A stretch of 64,000 bases of DNA from an uncultured Psychroserpens sp. (GCF_947492715.1 NZ_CANLNS010000001.1:1178001-1242000), one strand, 5' to 3'; positions 32,942-43,163 are shown, numbered from the stretch's first letter. The notes: generated by a model not told the origin, from the letters alone. Numbers and translations are program-made.

Positions 32942-32972
32942 TACGCAGTATAATTGCGTATATTTAATTTTG
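32942..32972 (+). promoter_or_regulatory. Operator/promoter E (CAP-protein and WYL-regulator operon)
   Basis: A perfect palindrome TACGCA-N7-TGCGTA (32942-32960) in + orientation followed by 4 nt and TAATTTTG (32965-32972), an exact TAnnTTTG -7 element. Here the spacer is shorter by four bases than at sites A-D. Predicted start near 32979, 19 nt before the first ATG. Its place in front of the WYL gene suggests autoregulation. Confidence 0.8.
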
Positions 32973-32997
32973 CTATGATAATCATGCTAGACAGCAT

Positions 32998-35301
32998 ATG
33001 AAATTTAAGTTTTTTCTTTTTATTATTCTTGCCATAAGTTTTCAAAAATTGGACGCTCAAATTAGTATTGCGGATGAAGAAAAATTAGCAATATTTTTAT
33101 TAGAGCACATCAACAAATTGAGAATAGAAAAAGGTAAGCAAGCTCTAAAAAGGCATGAAGATTTAGCCAAAGCGGCAAAGATACATTCTACCTACATTTC
33201 AAAGCGAAATAAGCTCACGCACATTCAAATTAAAACGGCTCTGCCGCAACCAAAAGACAGGGTAGAAAAATTTAATACATCTTTCGCGAATATAGGAGAG
33301 AACATTTTGTATTCAAAAACGATTAAAACACCACTATCTTCAACTGGTTTAAAGCGATTAGCTTTTGATATGTTTCGTTCTTGGAAAAACTCGCCTGGTC
33401 ATTATGCGAATTTGATTTCAGATAGTTTTACGTATGGTGATTTTGGATTTACTTATAACGCAAAATCGAAACGTGTATTTGCTGTTCAGGTCTTTGGTAA
33501 AAAAGGACATGTGATAGACGGACAATTATCTAAAAATGCTTTTGGTATACAGCCAAGAGATGTGTCTTGCCATTATTTAATTGGCAACAAAGGCAATATT
33601 GTTGTTAATATGGGTAATGCGATATCTATCGTTGACGATGAGGTTATCTTGTCTCACCACAATCTTGAAACGATGCATGAAATATTTGAAAGTGTAAAGG
33701 ATGGTTTGGCTATTGATTTGGTAGCGAGGGATCAATTGCAATGTGGTGAAGAGAATAGATTAGACGTTTCAAATATTTATGAAGGCACTTTGCTTGAACC
33801 CAAATATAGAGATGATATTTTCGGGAGTAATACTGCACAAAACCCTAAACGACTTATTGTGTCGTTGGGAAAAATCCCGGAGCATCTTAAAAATAAAGAT
33901 TTAAGCCCTAATTTGATTTTAATAAAAGATGGGAAGAAATGCAGTTATGCAGTGCCTTCAAATATTCCTAGTAGAAGATATGATCTTAGACCTGTGGATC
34001 CTGAAATTTTAATCCCAGACGAGACTTTAAAAACCGAAGGAGTTCATGGGATTTATGAAGTGAGTTTTGATTTTAAAACTGGAAAAACGATACCAATAAT
34101 CAACCCCGAAATTCAATTAGAAGGTCGTAAGGTTCATTCTATCGATATCAAAAGTTTCACTTCGGTTGATGGTAATTCGGCAACAAACAACGTATTACAC
34201 AGTAAACGTGCGAGTTACATTAGAGATTTTTTAAATAAAAATTTAGAGTTAAGCGAGATTCCCATTACTATTAACGCTAAAGAAAATTGGGATTTGTGCT
34301 TTTATCATTTAGAACTTTTAGGTTTGGACCGAACCTTAGGGCGAAACAAAGAAGCGATTAGAGCCTACATTCTCAATAATTTGGATGATAAATGGGAGGA
34401 ATCTCTTAGCTTACAACGACAATCAAAAGCTATTATATATACCATTGGAAGTTGGAGTGAAGCAGATAACCTTCACTTAAACAACAACCTAACCAATGCT
34501 CTCTTAAATAAAAACTATGATTTGGCAAATCAAGCGCTAGCCGAAATGTATTTTTCGGGAAAAGATGACCTTTTTTTAAATGAAGAATTCATACGAGATA
34601 AATTATTTGACAAGCCAGAATTGGTTCAAAACGTAGCGGCTTTATTGTTGAAAAACATCAGTTATTATGCTACTGACAATATCGTATTTTTTGTTCGAAA
34701 CTGGTTATCGAAACCTGATTTGCTTTCAGAGGAAGCTCAAAAAAACCTTTTGAACCTTTATACTATTACGTCTAGAGAACTTCTTAGAAAATGGGACAGT
34801 AGTGTAGAAGATTTTTCTAAGGTTTTGCATCCTGAGAAAGTAGAACCCCTTTTCGAGAATTACAAAAACAAAGATAAAGTAAGCCCGTTGTTTCTTAATT
34901 TTCATATGTCTAGTATCGAATACTTTGGTCAAATCAATTTCAGTCCTAAAATAAATGAATCGTTCGAGTTTATCACAAACTACTTTAAAAGCGCTGCTAA
35001 AAGTGTTAAAGATGATACAGATTTAAGCCTGTTTTTTAATAGTTGGAGTATGTATACGATGACCGTAGATCGTTTAATGGAGCGGTTTGATATTGGAAAA
35101 ATGGATGAGAATTCGGCCTTTGTCTTGGCAAAAACTTTTGTAGCAAAGACTAAAGACTATGATCCCGAAATTTTGCTAAACATCCACAAACTGTCCATAT
35201 CATTTAATAAAGATAGATGGTGCAAATGGATTAATAAGGACTTTCAGAATTTACGCGATGACGGCGTTAAAAATTTATTTTGTAAAACTTGTAATAACTA
35301 A
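32998..35301 (+). CDS. Exported CAP/SCP-domain protein
   Basis: A 767-residue protein with a signal peptide (MKFKFFLFIILAISFQKLDA, cleavage after DA) and an N-terminal CAP/SCP domain (about 28-180): LLEHINKLRIEKGKQALKRH, AKIHSTYISK, NIGENILYS and FRSWKNSPGHYANLI are typical, including the His and Glu of the CAP cavity. The following 580 residues are unknown; VEPVDPEILIPDETL-like and helical segments suggest two more domains. It is unexpected to find an exported protein as the first gene of the regulator's operon, 3 bp before it. Function unknown. Confidence 0.82.
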   Translation: MKFKFFLFIILAISFQKLDAQISIADEEKLAIFLLEHINKLRIEKGKQALKRHEDLAKAAKIHSTYISKRNKLTHIQIKTALPQPKDRVEKFNTSFANIGENILYSKTIKTPLSSTGLKRLAFDMFRSWKNSPGHYANLISDSFTYGDFGFTYNAKSKRVFAVQVFGKKGHVIDGQLSKNAFGIQPRDVSCHYLIGNKGNIVVNMGNAISIVDDEVILSHHNLETMHEIFESVKDGLAIDLVARDQLQCGEENRLDVSNIYEGTLLEPKYRDDIFGSNTAQNPKRLIVSLGKIPEHLKNKDLSPNLILIKDGKKCSYAVPSNIPSRRYDLRPVDPEILIPDETLKTEGVHGIYEVSFDFKTGKTIPIINPEIQLEGRKVHSIDIKSFTSVDGNSATNNVLHSKRASYIRDFLNKNLELSEIPITINAKENWDLCFYHLELLGLDRTLGRNKEAIRAYILNNLDDKWEESLSLQRQSKAIIYTIGSWSEADNLHLNNNLTNALLNKNYDLANQALAEMYFSGKDDLFLNEEFIRDKLFDKPELVQNVAALLLKNISYYATDNIVFFVRNWLSKPDLLSEEAQKNLLNLYTITSRELLRKWDSSVEDFSKVLHPEKVEPLFENYKNKDKVSPLFLNFHMSSIEYFGQINFSPKINESFEFITNYFKSAAKSVKDDTDLSLFFNSWSMYTMTVDRLMERFDIGKMDENSAFVLAKTFVAKTKDYDPEILLNIHKLSISFNKDRWCKWINKDFQNLRDDGVKNLFCKTCNN

Positions 35302-35304
35302 ACA

Positions 35305-37029
35305 ATGGCAGTTAACAAAAATGCTCTAATACGATATAAAACAATTGATAGATGTCTTCAAAACAACTTTAGGCAATGGACACTCAATGATCTAATTGAT
35401 GCTTGTTCTGATGCTTTGTATGAATATGAAGGTAAGGATGTTGATGTAAGTAAGCGAACAGTTCAGTTAGATATACAAATGATGCGAAGTGATAAACTAG
35501 GTTACAATGCACCAATTGTAGTTTATGATCGAAAGTTTTACAAGTATGAAGATGTCAATTATAGCATTACCAATAGTCCAATTTCTAATCAAGATTTAAC
35601 TAAATTATCTGAGGCGGTATCATTTTTAAAACAATTTCAAGGATTTTCTCATTTTGCCGAGTTAGGTAGCATGGTTCAGAAGTTAGAAGATCATGTTTAC
35701 ACACAACAAACACATGAGAAGTCATTGATAGATTTTGAAAAGAATGACAACCTAAAAGGGTTAGAGTTTTTAGATCAGCTCTATCAGTTTATTTTAAAAA
35801 AACATGCGATAGAAATGACCTATCAATCGTTTAAAGCCCGACAAGAAAGTACCTTTACGTTTCATCCATATTTACTAAAAGAATTTAGAAACCGATGGTT
35901 TGTGATAGGAAAAAGAAGGTCATCAGAAGGGATTATGAATCTAGCCTTAGATCGAATCGTTTCCATAGAGAAAAGCCCGCAAACATTTAAAATCGATAAA
36001 GACTTTGATTCTGAAACCTATTACAATCATGCTATAGGTGTGTCTATTAGTCCTAACTTAGAGCCAGAGCACGTCTTGTTATATGTAAATCACAAACAAG
36101 CCCCTTATGTGCTTACAAAGCCATTTCACCATTCGCAAAACGTAGTAAGCCGAGATAACTATGGTGTTACGATTTCTTTAGATGTTCAATTAAATTTTGA
36201 ATTAGAAAAAGAAATTTTAGGATTAGGAGAGGGTATAAAAGTAATTTCGCCAGAGCGTTTAAAGCGAAATATAAAAACTAGATTATATGATGCTGTAGAT
36301 GCTTATGAAACGGAAATTGATGACAAAAATTTACGCACTTTATCAAAGCGGTTGGAGTATAAGGGTTTTGGAATTTTAAATCATGTCTACTCTAAACGTG
36401 ATGTGAGAAAACTTAAAACAAAATTAGATGCTTATATAAAACAGCATCATGACGAAAAGGTTTTTGGCATGCGAGAAGTACTTTTAAAAATGCCAGAACT
36501 TAAAGCTATTTTGTTTAATAAAAATTTCAGAAAACTTGTAAGATCTATAGATAAAGATGCGTTCTTAACTAAAGCGATATACTTCGATAAGACGCCTAAA
36601 GATAATTGGTTTGTAAGCTGGCATCAAGATATTCCAATTAACGTTTCAGAAAAAAAGGAACTAAAAGGATTTGATTCTTGGACCAATAAAAAAGGTGTTA
36701 TTAGCGTTCGGCCACCAGAGGAAATTTCTAAAAATACGTTCTCAATGCGAATTCATTTGGATGACACAACATTTAAAAATGGTGCTTTAAAGGTTATTCC
36801 TGGATCTCATAAAAAGCGACTAAGTAGTGAAGATATTAAGTTGATTACCACAAATTCTATCCCATTTATTAGTGAAGTTGGTTCTGGAGGTGTACAGTTA
36901 TTAAAGCCCTTATTGCTTCATGCATCTTCTGAATCTAAAATTCAGCGACGCCGACGCGTACTTCATTTAGAGTTCTCATCAATAGAGTTACAACATGGGT
37001 TAAGGTATTCAGAAAAGGAACAGTTGTAA
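35305..37029 (+). CDS. WYL-domain transcriptional regulator fused to PhyH-like dioxygenase
   Basis: A 574-residue fusion. Residues 1-90 form a winged-helix region (RCLQNNFRQWTLNDLIDACSD ... KRTVQLDIQMMRSD). A WYL domain follows at about 155-240 (IEMTYQSFKARQES, FHPYLLKEFRNRWFVIGKRR) and a WCX-like extension to about 345 (ISPERLKRNIKTRLYDA). From 345 to the end is a phytanoyl-CoA-hydroxylase-type Fe/2-oxoglutarate domain: SWHQDIPINV holds His-x-Asp, LLLHASSES the second His and RRRVLHLEF the Arg. It is the only obvious DNA-binding regulator in the island and is autoregulated if site E is its operator. WYL proteins often sense nucleic acid ligands. Confidence 0.86.
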   Translation: MAVNKNALIRYKTIDRCLQNNFRQWTLNDLIDACSDALYEYEGKDVDVSKRTVQLDIQMMRSDKLGYNAPIVVYDRKFYKYEDVNYSITNSPISNQDLTKLSEAVSFLKQFQGFSHFAELGSMVQKLEDHVYTQQTHEKSLIDFEKNDNLKGLEFLDQLYQFILKKHAIEMTYQSFKARQESTFTFHPYLLKEFRNRWFVIGKRRSSEGIMNLALDRIVSIEKSPQTFKIDKDFDSETYYNHAIGVSISPNLEPEHVLLYVNHKQAPYVLTKPFHHSQNVVSRDNYGVTISLDVQLNFELEKEILGLGEGIKVISPERLKRNIKTRLYDAVDAYETEIDDKNLRTLSKRLEYKGFGILNHVYSKRDVRKLKTKLDAYIKQHHDEKVFGMREVLLKMPELKAILFNKNFRKLVRSIDKDAFLTKAIYFDKTPKDNWFVSWHQDIPINVSEKKELKGFDSWTNKKGVISVRPPEEISKNTFSMRIHLDDTTFKNGALKVIPGSHKKRLSSEDIKLITTNSIPFISEVGSGGVQLLKPLLLHASSESKIQRRRRVLHLEFSSIELQHGLRYSEKEQL

Positions 37030-37051
37030 AATTATTTTAAATAGAAAATGT

Positions 37052-37348
37052 CTATGACATTGGTAATATTTCTATCACTTTTCCATAAACATGTTTTGTC
37101 CATCCGTTAATTCTCCCGCGATTATTTCCAATTAATAATCCGCGTTTGCTGTTTTTGCCTTTCACAATATGTGTAAAACAATATCCTCTAACTTTACAAT
37201 AAACAATATCACCTACGTCACAGTTTTCCCAAGTTATAGGAATGAGCTTTACAGGCTGTTTAGATTTTAGAAGAGGTAACATAGAATTACCAGGTTCTTT
37301 TGAAATGATGGTTTCACCATTTTGAAGTTTTTGAATTTTCCAATTCAT
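37052..37348 (-). CDS. Small S24/S26-like serine peptidase domain protein
   Basis: A 98-residue single domain. EPGNSMLPLLKSKQPVKLI resembles the signal-peptidase/LexA catalytic Ser motif (GxSMxP), and CDVGDIVYCKVRGYCFTHIVK matches the second strand pair, with His in place of the usual Lys as in Sec11-type enzymes. LLIGNNRGRINGWTKHVYGKV is the typical end. No membrane anchor or helix-turn-helix is present, so it is a bare peptidase-fold domain. A near-perfect 18-bp palindrome lies just upstream. Confidence 0.7.
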   Translation of the reverse strand: MNWKIQKLQNGETIISKEPGNSMLPLLKSKQPVKLIPITWENCDVGDIVYCKVRGYCFTHIVKGKNSKRGLLIGNNRGRINGWTKHVYGKVIEILPMS

Positions 37349-37371
37349 AATTTTAAATTTTAAAAGTTATA

Positions 37372-37389
37372 TAAGTCAATATTGACGTA
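37372..37389 (-). promoter_or_regulatory. 18-bp palindrome upstream of S24/S26-like gene
   Basis: TAAGTCAATATTGACGTA has a perfect 12-bp core (GTCAATATTGAC) and one mismatch in the outer arms, 24 bp upstream of the ATG. A dimeric repressor site is likely; the regulator is not identified. Confidence 0.55.
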
Positions 37390-37448
37390 TATATCCTCCA
37401 AAATTTCACAAAAGAACATTCAATGAACTAGAACAAATATATAGTAAA

Positions 37449-38360
37449 TTATTTAACCTGTTTTAAAAACACAATGCTTTGGCTCTTAAGCGCAGTAGTA
37501 TGTTCGAAAAAAAGAGTGTTGTTATCTGTTTCAGCTTCAATTAAATAATAATGACCTTTAAAGTAGCTTTTGGAAACGGTTACTTTGAGTCCAGATGTTT
37601 TGGTTATTTGAAGTTGATGTGCATAGACAATTGTATTATTTATACGATTAAACTCCCCAAAAAATGAAGCTATCAAGGCTGTTTTTGGCTGGTGATACAG
37701 ATGTTCAGGTGTATCTATGGCTTCAATTTTATTGTCGTGTAAAACAATCATAGTATCTGCAAAACCAAGTACATCATCCTTGTCATGAGTTGCGAGAATG
37801 CAACTAATATTTTTACGTTTTAGGTATTTAAAAATACGTCGTCTTAGGGATTGTTTTTTAAAATTATCGATATGGCTAAAAGGCTCATCGAGTAAAACAA
37901 TTTCAGGTTGTCTTGCCAAAGCTCTTGCCAGAGCAACACGCTGTTTTTGTCCACCCGAAAGTGCTTTAACCTTTGTTTTTGCGAATGCTGAAAGTTCAAC
38001 AACTTCAAGAAGTTCTGCTGTACGTTCTTTTTTTTCTTCAGGAAAAAAGTTAGATAGAAATTTTCCAATGTTCTCTTCTACTGAAGTATAAGGCATGAGA
38101 TCAAATTCTTGAGTCACATACTTCATGAAATCATATCCAATAACGAGGTTGTATTTTGGTCCGAGAATTTCGGTGTCTTTCCAGTAGATATTTCCGAAGT
38201 TTAGATCGTACTCACCATACAATAGTTTTAATAAGGTACTTTTTCCTGATCCGCTTTCACCTATAATGGCAAGATGCTCTCCTTGTTCTACTTTAAAAGT
38301 GAGGTCTTTTAGAACAGGCGTTTTATGGTATGAAAAAGTGAGGTTTTTTACGCTTAGCAT
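37449..38360 (-). CDS. ABC transporter ATP-binding protein
   Basis: A 303-residue ATPase: Walker A GESGSGKSTLLKLLYGE, Q-loop region YVTQEFDLMPY, signature LSGGQKQRVALARAL and Walker B VLLDEPFSHID, then a His-loop ILATHDKDD. A C-terminal TOBE-like tail (about 230-303) is present, as in polyamine or molybdate importers. The frame opens at 38399 but ATG 38360 gives MLSVKNLTFSYHK. No permease is adjacent, so the partner is elsewhere. Confidence 0.88.
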   Translation of the reverse strand: MLSVKNLTFSYHKTPVLKDLTFKVEQGEHLAIIGESGSGKSTLLKLLYGEYDLNFGNIYWKDTEILGPKYNLVIGYDFMKYVTQEFDLMPYTSVEENIGKFLSNFFPEEKKERTAELLEVVELSAFAKTKVKALSGGQKQRVALARALARQPEIVLLDEPFSHIDNFKKQSLRRRIFKYLKRKNISCILATHDKDDVLGFADTMIVLHDNKIEAIDTPEHLYHQPKTALIASFFGEFNRINNTIVYAHQLQITKTSGLKVTVSKSYFKGHYYLIEAETDNNTLFFEHTTALKSQSIVFLKQVK

Positions 38361-38380
38361 ATGATGCAAAAATACTACAA

Positions 38381-38410
38381 AAAAAGTCGCTCGATACATG
38401 AGCGACTTTT
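38381..38410. terminator. Bidirectional terminator
   Basis: AAAAAGTCGCTC/GAGCGACTTTT with loop GATACAT lies between the prolyl oligopeptidase end and the ABC ATPase start, both on the minus strand. Confidence 0.88.
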
Positions 38411-38431
38411 ATATAAGATTGTGAAAAAGGG

Positions 38432-40600
38432 CTAGCCTTTTACTTCTCCTTCGGTTTTGCTTGGCAATACATCAAATCCCATATTATATAACGTAAAGCC
38501 AAAAATATCTGCATATTGCTCAATGGTTTTACTAATTGGTGTTCCAGCGCCATGACCAGCATCTGTTTCGATACGAATGAGCGTTGGGTTATTACCAGTT
38601 TGTTTGTCCTGAAGTTCTGCAGCAAATTTAAAACTATGGGCAGGTACTACACGATCATCATGATCTCCTGTGGTCACTAATGTTGCAGGATATTGAACCC
38701 CTTCTTTAACATTATGAACAGGCGAATATCCTTTTAAATATTCAAACATTTCTTTATTGTCGTCTGCAGTTCCGTAGTCATAAGCCCAACCAGCACCTGC
38801 CGTAAATGTATGATAACGTAGCATATCAAGAACACCAACAGCTGGCAATGCCACTTTCATTAAATCTGGACGTTGAGTCATTGTTGCTCCAACTAATAAA
38901 CCGCCGTTAGAACCACCTCTAATGGCTAAGTAATCACTAGACGTATACTTATTTTCGATGAGGTATTCGGCAGCGGCGATAAAATCATCAAATACATTTT
39001 GCTTTTGCAGTTGTGTTCCGGCTTTATGCCATTCTTTTCCATACTCTCCACCGCCACGTAAATTAGCCACAGCATACACACCTCCTTGTTCCATCCAAAC
39101 AGCATTAGTAACGCTAAAAGATGGATTTAAACTAATATTAAAACCACCATATCCATACAGAATAGTTGGGTTTTTTCCGTTGAGTTCAATACCTTTTTTA
39201 TAGGTGATAATCATTGGAACTTTAGTGCCATCTTTTGAGTTATAGAACACTTGTTTACTTTCAAAATTGTCACTGTTAAATTCAATAGATGGTTTCCAGT
39301 ACAACTCAGATTTTCCAGTATCAACGTTATAGGTGTAAATACTACTAGGTGTGTTGTAGTTTGTGAAAGAGTAATAATCGACTTTAGCGTCTTTTTTGCC
39401 TCCGAAACCACCAGCGTTTCCTACACCAGGAAGTTCAATATCTCTAATAAATTTTCCATCAAAATCGTATTGCTTTACTTTAGAAACCGCATCTACCATA
39501 TATTCTGCAAAGAAATAACCACCACCACTTGAAGGGCTTAGTACATACTCTGTTTCTGGAATAAAATCTACCCAATTGTCTGGAGTTGGGTTTGAAGCAT
39601 CAACAGTTATAATTTTTTGATTTGGTGCGTTTAAATTAGTAACGAAATATAATGTGCTTCCCTTATTGTCAATAAGATATGTATCAGAATCTGTGTTGTC
39701 TAAAATGGTAACCATTTCGCTATCAGGCTTTGTGAGATCTTTCATAAACAATTTATTTCCAGAGGTCGAAACACTTGCTGAAATAAACAAATAGTTATTA
39801 TCTTCTGAAAGATATGCACCAATGTACCTGTGTTTTTCAGAAGGTACGCCTCCAAAGATTAATTGATCATCTTTCTGAGGTGTTCCTAGTTTATGATAGT
39901 ATACTTTGTGTTGATCTGTTTTTGCAGATAATTCACTTCCTTTAGGTTTATCATAACTTGAATAATAAAAACCGTCGTTTTTATACCAAGACATACCACT
40001 AAATTTGATGTCTACTAAGGTGTCTTCTATTATTTCTTTAGTTTCAGTATCCATGACTAAAACTTTTCTCCAGTCACTTCCACCTTCTGAAATAGCATAT
40101 GCTAAAGTCTTCCCATCTTCAGAAAAACTTGCGCCTCCAAGTGAGATAGTACCATCATCTTTGAACGTATTTGGATCTAAAAATACAGTTGCTGTACTAG
40201 GGTCTTCACCAGTTTTATGCCTGTAAATCACATACTGATTTTGAAGACCATTATTCTTATAAAAATAAGTATAGTCGCCTTCTTTAAATGGAGCTCCAAC
40301 CTTTTCGTAATTCCAGAGTTTTGTTAAACGGTCTTTTAACTCCTCGCGATATGGGATGTTATCTAAATAACCAAACGTGGCTTCGTTTTGAGATTTCACC
40401 CAATCTTCTGTTTCTTTACTTCTATCATCCTCGAGCCATCTATAGGGGTCTTTTACATCTGTACCAAAATAATTGGTTACGGTATCAACTTTTTTTGTTT
40501 CAGGGTAATTTACCACAATGTCCTTTTTTTCTGTTTTAGCGTCCTCTTTACATGAACTAAACACAATTATAGCAATTAATAATATTGAAATTTTTTTCAT
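38432..40600 (-). CDS. Prolyl oligopeptidase, lipoprotein
   Basis: A 722-residue S9A peptidase that cleaves short peptides after proline. A lipoprotein signal ([17 protein letters not shown], lipobox FSSC) places it in the cell envelope. The N-terminal seven-blade propeller (about 90-420) precedes the alpha/beta-hydrolase domain, with the nucleophile Ser in [11 protein letters not shown], Asp in [12 protein letters not shown] and His in DAGHGAG. Length and order are standard. Terminators flank both ends, so it is a single-gene unit. Confidence 0.95.
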   Translation of the reverse strand: MKKISILLIAIIVFSSCKEDAKTEKKDIVVNYPETKKVDTVTNYFGTDVKDPYRWLEDDRSKETEDWVKSQNEATFGYLDNIPYREELKDRLTKLWNYEKVGAPFKEGDYTYFYKNNGLQNQYVIYRHKTGEDPSTATVFLDPNTFKDDGTISLGGASFSEDGKTLAYAISEGGSDWRKVLVMDTETKEIIEDTLVDIKFSGMSWYKNDGFYYSSYDKPKGSELSAKTDQHKVYYHKLGTPQKDDQLIFGGVPSEKHRYIGAYLSEDNNYLFISASVSTSGNKLFMKDLTKPDSEMVTILDNTDSDTYLIDNKGSTLYFVTNLNAPNQKIITVDASNPTPDNWVDFIPETEYVLSPSSGGGYFFAEYMVDAVSKVKQYDFDGKFIRDIELPGVGNAGGFGGKKDAKVDYYSFTNYNTPSSIYTYNVDTGKSELYWKPSIEFNSDNFESKQVFYNSKDGTKVPMIITYKKGIELNGKNPTILYGYGGFNISLNPSFSVTNAVWMEQGGVYAVANLRGGGEYGKEWHKAGTQLQKQNVFDDFIAAAEYLIENKYTSSDYLAIRGGSNGGLLVGATMTQRPDLMKVALPAVGVLDMLRYHTFTAGAGWAYDYGTADDNKEMFEYLKGYSPVHNVKEGVQYPATLVTTGDHDDRVVPAHSFKFAAELQDKQTGNNPTLIRIETDAGHGAGTPISKTIEQYADIFGFTLYNMGFDVLPSKTEGEVKG

Positions 40601-40636
40601 AATGGGAATGTCTTGATTAGTATCTCAAAAATAAGC

Positions 40637-40672
40637 AAAAAAGCCTCTACAACTTAATGCAGAGGCTTTTTT
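40637..40672. terminator. Bidirectional terminator
   Basis: AAAAAAGCCTCT/AGAGGCTTTTTT stem between the FG-GAP protein gene and prolyl oligopeptidase. Confidence 0.92.
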
Positions 40673-40693
40673 AAGATATCATTAAGATTATTA

Positions 40694-43084
40694 CTATTGT
40701 TTAATAAATTTTTGACTTTTAATACTGTTTCCAGATACAATTCTTAAGATGTAGTTTCCTGTATTTAGAGCACTAACATCAATTGTATTTTGGTTTAATT
40801 TTGCATTCATTACACGCTTACCTGTAATATCAAATATGGTGTAGATTGCATTTTGTAAATTGTCATTACTAGAGATTTTTATAACATCTTTAGTAGGATT
40901 TGGATAGATAACTAAATCATTAACAAACGACTCTTCAGCAGTAAGTGTAGCACCTTCTACAACCTCTAAAGGCGCATTAATAGCAGGGTTAGTTACTGTA
41001 TCAATAACACCAGAAGGCCAATAAATAACAACACTATCAATTGTTGTTAATGAGCCAATTCCGAAGTGCGTATTAATAGTACTCATATATTCAAAGCCTT
41101 CTCCACTTCTAACATCTCTAATTTGAACACCAGCGCTTGTATATAATTCTACTCGAGCCCCAATACCATCAATATTACTTACCGTTCCAACCGTATTAAT
41201 TTTAATCCAATTGTTAGATGTTGTGCCATTCCAATAGATAACTCCATTATAATAGGTATCTAAAAACCCATCATTATTTAAATCCCCAAAAGAACCATTT
41301 TTATAGTTAATTTGATTAGGGTCTAAATCTTCAAAAGTCATATCTCCTTTACCATACATGATTGTACCGTTACAGGCAATATCTAGGAATCCATCGTTAT
41401 CAAAATCATGACTTACATTTTCGTGACCTGTAGGCGCCGAACTTACATTTGCTGCAGTAGTAACGTCTACGAAAACACCGTTTCCGTCATTTCTCATTAA
41501 TTTATGACTTCCAGAACTTGCACCAACAAAAAGGTCCATATCACCATCATTATCATAATCTCCCCAAGAAGAAGACCAAGTTTGCATTGGATCATCTAAA
41601 CCTAAAGCTGCTGAATTTTCTGTATAAGTACCATCGCCATTATTAGTAAGCATGTTATTTCTTCTTCTATCTGTTTCACCACCACATTTAGCAATAAACA
41701 TATCTAAATCTCTATCATTGTCGTAATCAATCCAGATTGATCCATAATTTCCTCCTGAAGAGTAGTCACCTAGTCCACCTTGGTTAAAGGTTAAGTTACC
41801 ATTTCCATCATTGATATAATATACGTTAGGCGCTACATCATGACAGACAAAAGCATCTAAATTTCCATCGTTGTTGATATCGGCGAAATTTGATCGTTGA
41901 GAAAACACATATTGTGCCCCTGAAATTTCGGTAAAACCAGTACCAGTATTATTTGCTCTCATAAAAGTTACACCAGATCCGTTTCCATATAAAAGATCAG
42001 TGTGTCCGTTGCCATCAAAATCTGCGGCTGCCATACTCCATGTTGGAAGGAAATCTGCATTAGGTGTTGTAATATTAACTTCATTAAAGCCACCAAGTTC
42101 TTGTTGGTAGAAAATATTCACGTTTGTACTTGATGCTGATACGATATCATCTAAGTGATCGCCATTCATATCTACAACTGTTAAATCATATCCTCCAATA
42201 GGAAATGCTTGTGTTACGAAATTTACTCTAGCAGGTGAAAGGGTGTTAAGTATAACAGGTCCAACCCAATTGCTATAATCCGTGCCTCCACAATATCCTC
42301 TTACATATACCTCATAACTTGTTCCAGAATTTAAACCAGTAAGAGAATGAGGGTTATTTGATGATGTTGAGGTTCCAGATCCAGCAGGAACTCCAGAGCC
42401 TGGAGTTTGCACAGCAATTTCCCAGTTTGATTCATTATTTCCAGCTTGCCAGTAAATATCTGCAGAGTCTACAGTTACGTTATTCGCTAAAAGGTTTGTG
42501 ATATTCGGACAAGCAGGAGGTGTTTGTGAACTTATCGTTGGTGATTGAAAACAAAATCCCCATCCCCAAACATTATTATCGTCATAAGAAATTCTATATC
42601 TAAAATTACTTAATTGATTTGCTGTAAATGCTGAAATATCTAGAGGAGATGACGTAAAACTTTCAGCAGCTCCGCCACAAAAATTATCGTTAGGAGGATT
42701 TGCGGTTCCGTCAAGAGCGGCACCCCAAACAACCCATGAACTAGCATCGGCATCCCAATATTGTAATGTTAGTAATTCTCCAATGTGATTAAACACATAA
42801 CTTGAGCCTACTGTTATCCAGTTTTCACCAGCATTGCTAGCGGCTGTTAAATTTATAATAGGAGATTCTGCAGCGATATCATCGTCATGACCATTTTGAG
42901 CGTCGTCGTCGTCGTAAGCGAAGCTATTATCTTGAGTAGGGTTTGCCTCAAAAACAGCTGCGTCAAATAAGTAGTTACCAGTGATAGACCAGTTAGGGTT
43001 TGGCCAGTTTGCCGGTTGATTTAAAGTTTGGGAAAAACTAAAAAATGCACTTAAAATAAAAAGTGTTAGCGTAATTTTTTTCAT
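40694..43084 (-). CDS. FG-GAP/VCBS repeat protein with T9SS sorting domain
   Basis: A 796-residue exported protein. Signal peptide 1-18 (FILSAFFSFS); a fibronectin type III-like region (about 195-270, NLLANNVTVDSADIYWQ); a series of FG-GAP/VCBS calcium-binding repeats (DMNGDHLDDIVS, DFDGNGHTDLLYG, DYDNDGDMDLFVG, DLNNDGFLDTYYN); an ASPIC/UnbV segment (NWIKINTVGTVSNIDGIGARVELY) and the type IX C-terminal domain LVIYPNPTKDVIKIS...NYILRIVSGNSIKSQKFIKQ. It is displayed or secreted and probably binds carbohydrate or protein. Close paralogue of the next gene. Confidence 0.92.
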   Translation of the reverse strand: MKKITLTLFILSAFFSFSQTLNQPANWPNPNWSITGNYLFDAAVFEANPTQDNSFAYDDDDAQNGHDDDIAAESPIINLTAASNAGENWITVGSSYVFNHIGELLTLQYWDADASSWVVWGAALDGTANPPNDNFCGGAAESFTSSPLDISAFTANQLSNFRYRISYDDNNVWGWGFCFQSPTISSQTPPACPNITNLLANNVTVDSADIYWQAGNNESNWEIAVQTPGSGVPAGSGTSTSSNNPHSLTGLNSGTSYEVYVRGYCGGTDYSNWVGPVILNTLSPARVNFVTQAFPIGGYDLTVVDMNGDHLDDIVSASSTNVNIFYQQELGGFNEVNITTPNADFLPTWSMAAADFDGNGHTDLLYGNGSGVTFMRANNTGTGFTEISGAQYVFSQRSNFADINNDGNLDAFVCHDVAPNVYYINDGNGNLTFNQGGLGDYSSGGNYGSIWIDYDNDRDLDMFIAKCGGETDRRRNNMLTNNGDGTYTENSAALGLDDPMQTWSSSWGDYDNDGDMDLFVGASSGSHKLMRNDGNGVFVDVTTAANVSSAPTGHENVSHDFDNDGFLDIACNGTIMYGKGDMTFEDLDPNQINYKNGSFGDLNNDGFLDTYYNGVIYWNGTTSNNWIKINTVGTVSNIDGIGARVELYTSAGVQIRDVRSGEGFEYMSTINTHFGIGSLTTIDSVVIYWPSGVIDTVTNPAINAPLEVVEGATLTAEESFVNDLVIYPNPTKDVIKISSNDNLQNAIYTIFDITGKRVMNAKLNQNTIDVSALNTGNYILRIVSGNSIKSQKFIKQ

Positions 43085-43124
43085 AGGTTTTTCGAGATTA
43101 ATTAAGAAAGTTTATAAAAGTAAG

Positions 43125-43160
43125 AAAAAAGCCTCTAAATTCTTAGTTTAGAGGCTTCTT
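43125..43160 (-). terminator. Terminator between the paralogous FG-GAP genes
   Basis: GCCTCTAAA/TTTAGAGGC with A and T runs on either side. It is similar in sequence to the terminator at 40637-40672, as expected after a gene duplication. Confidence 0.85.
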
Positions 43161-43163
43161 TGT

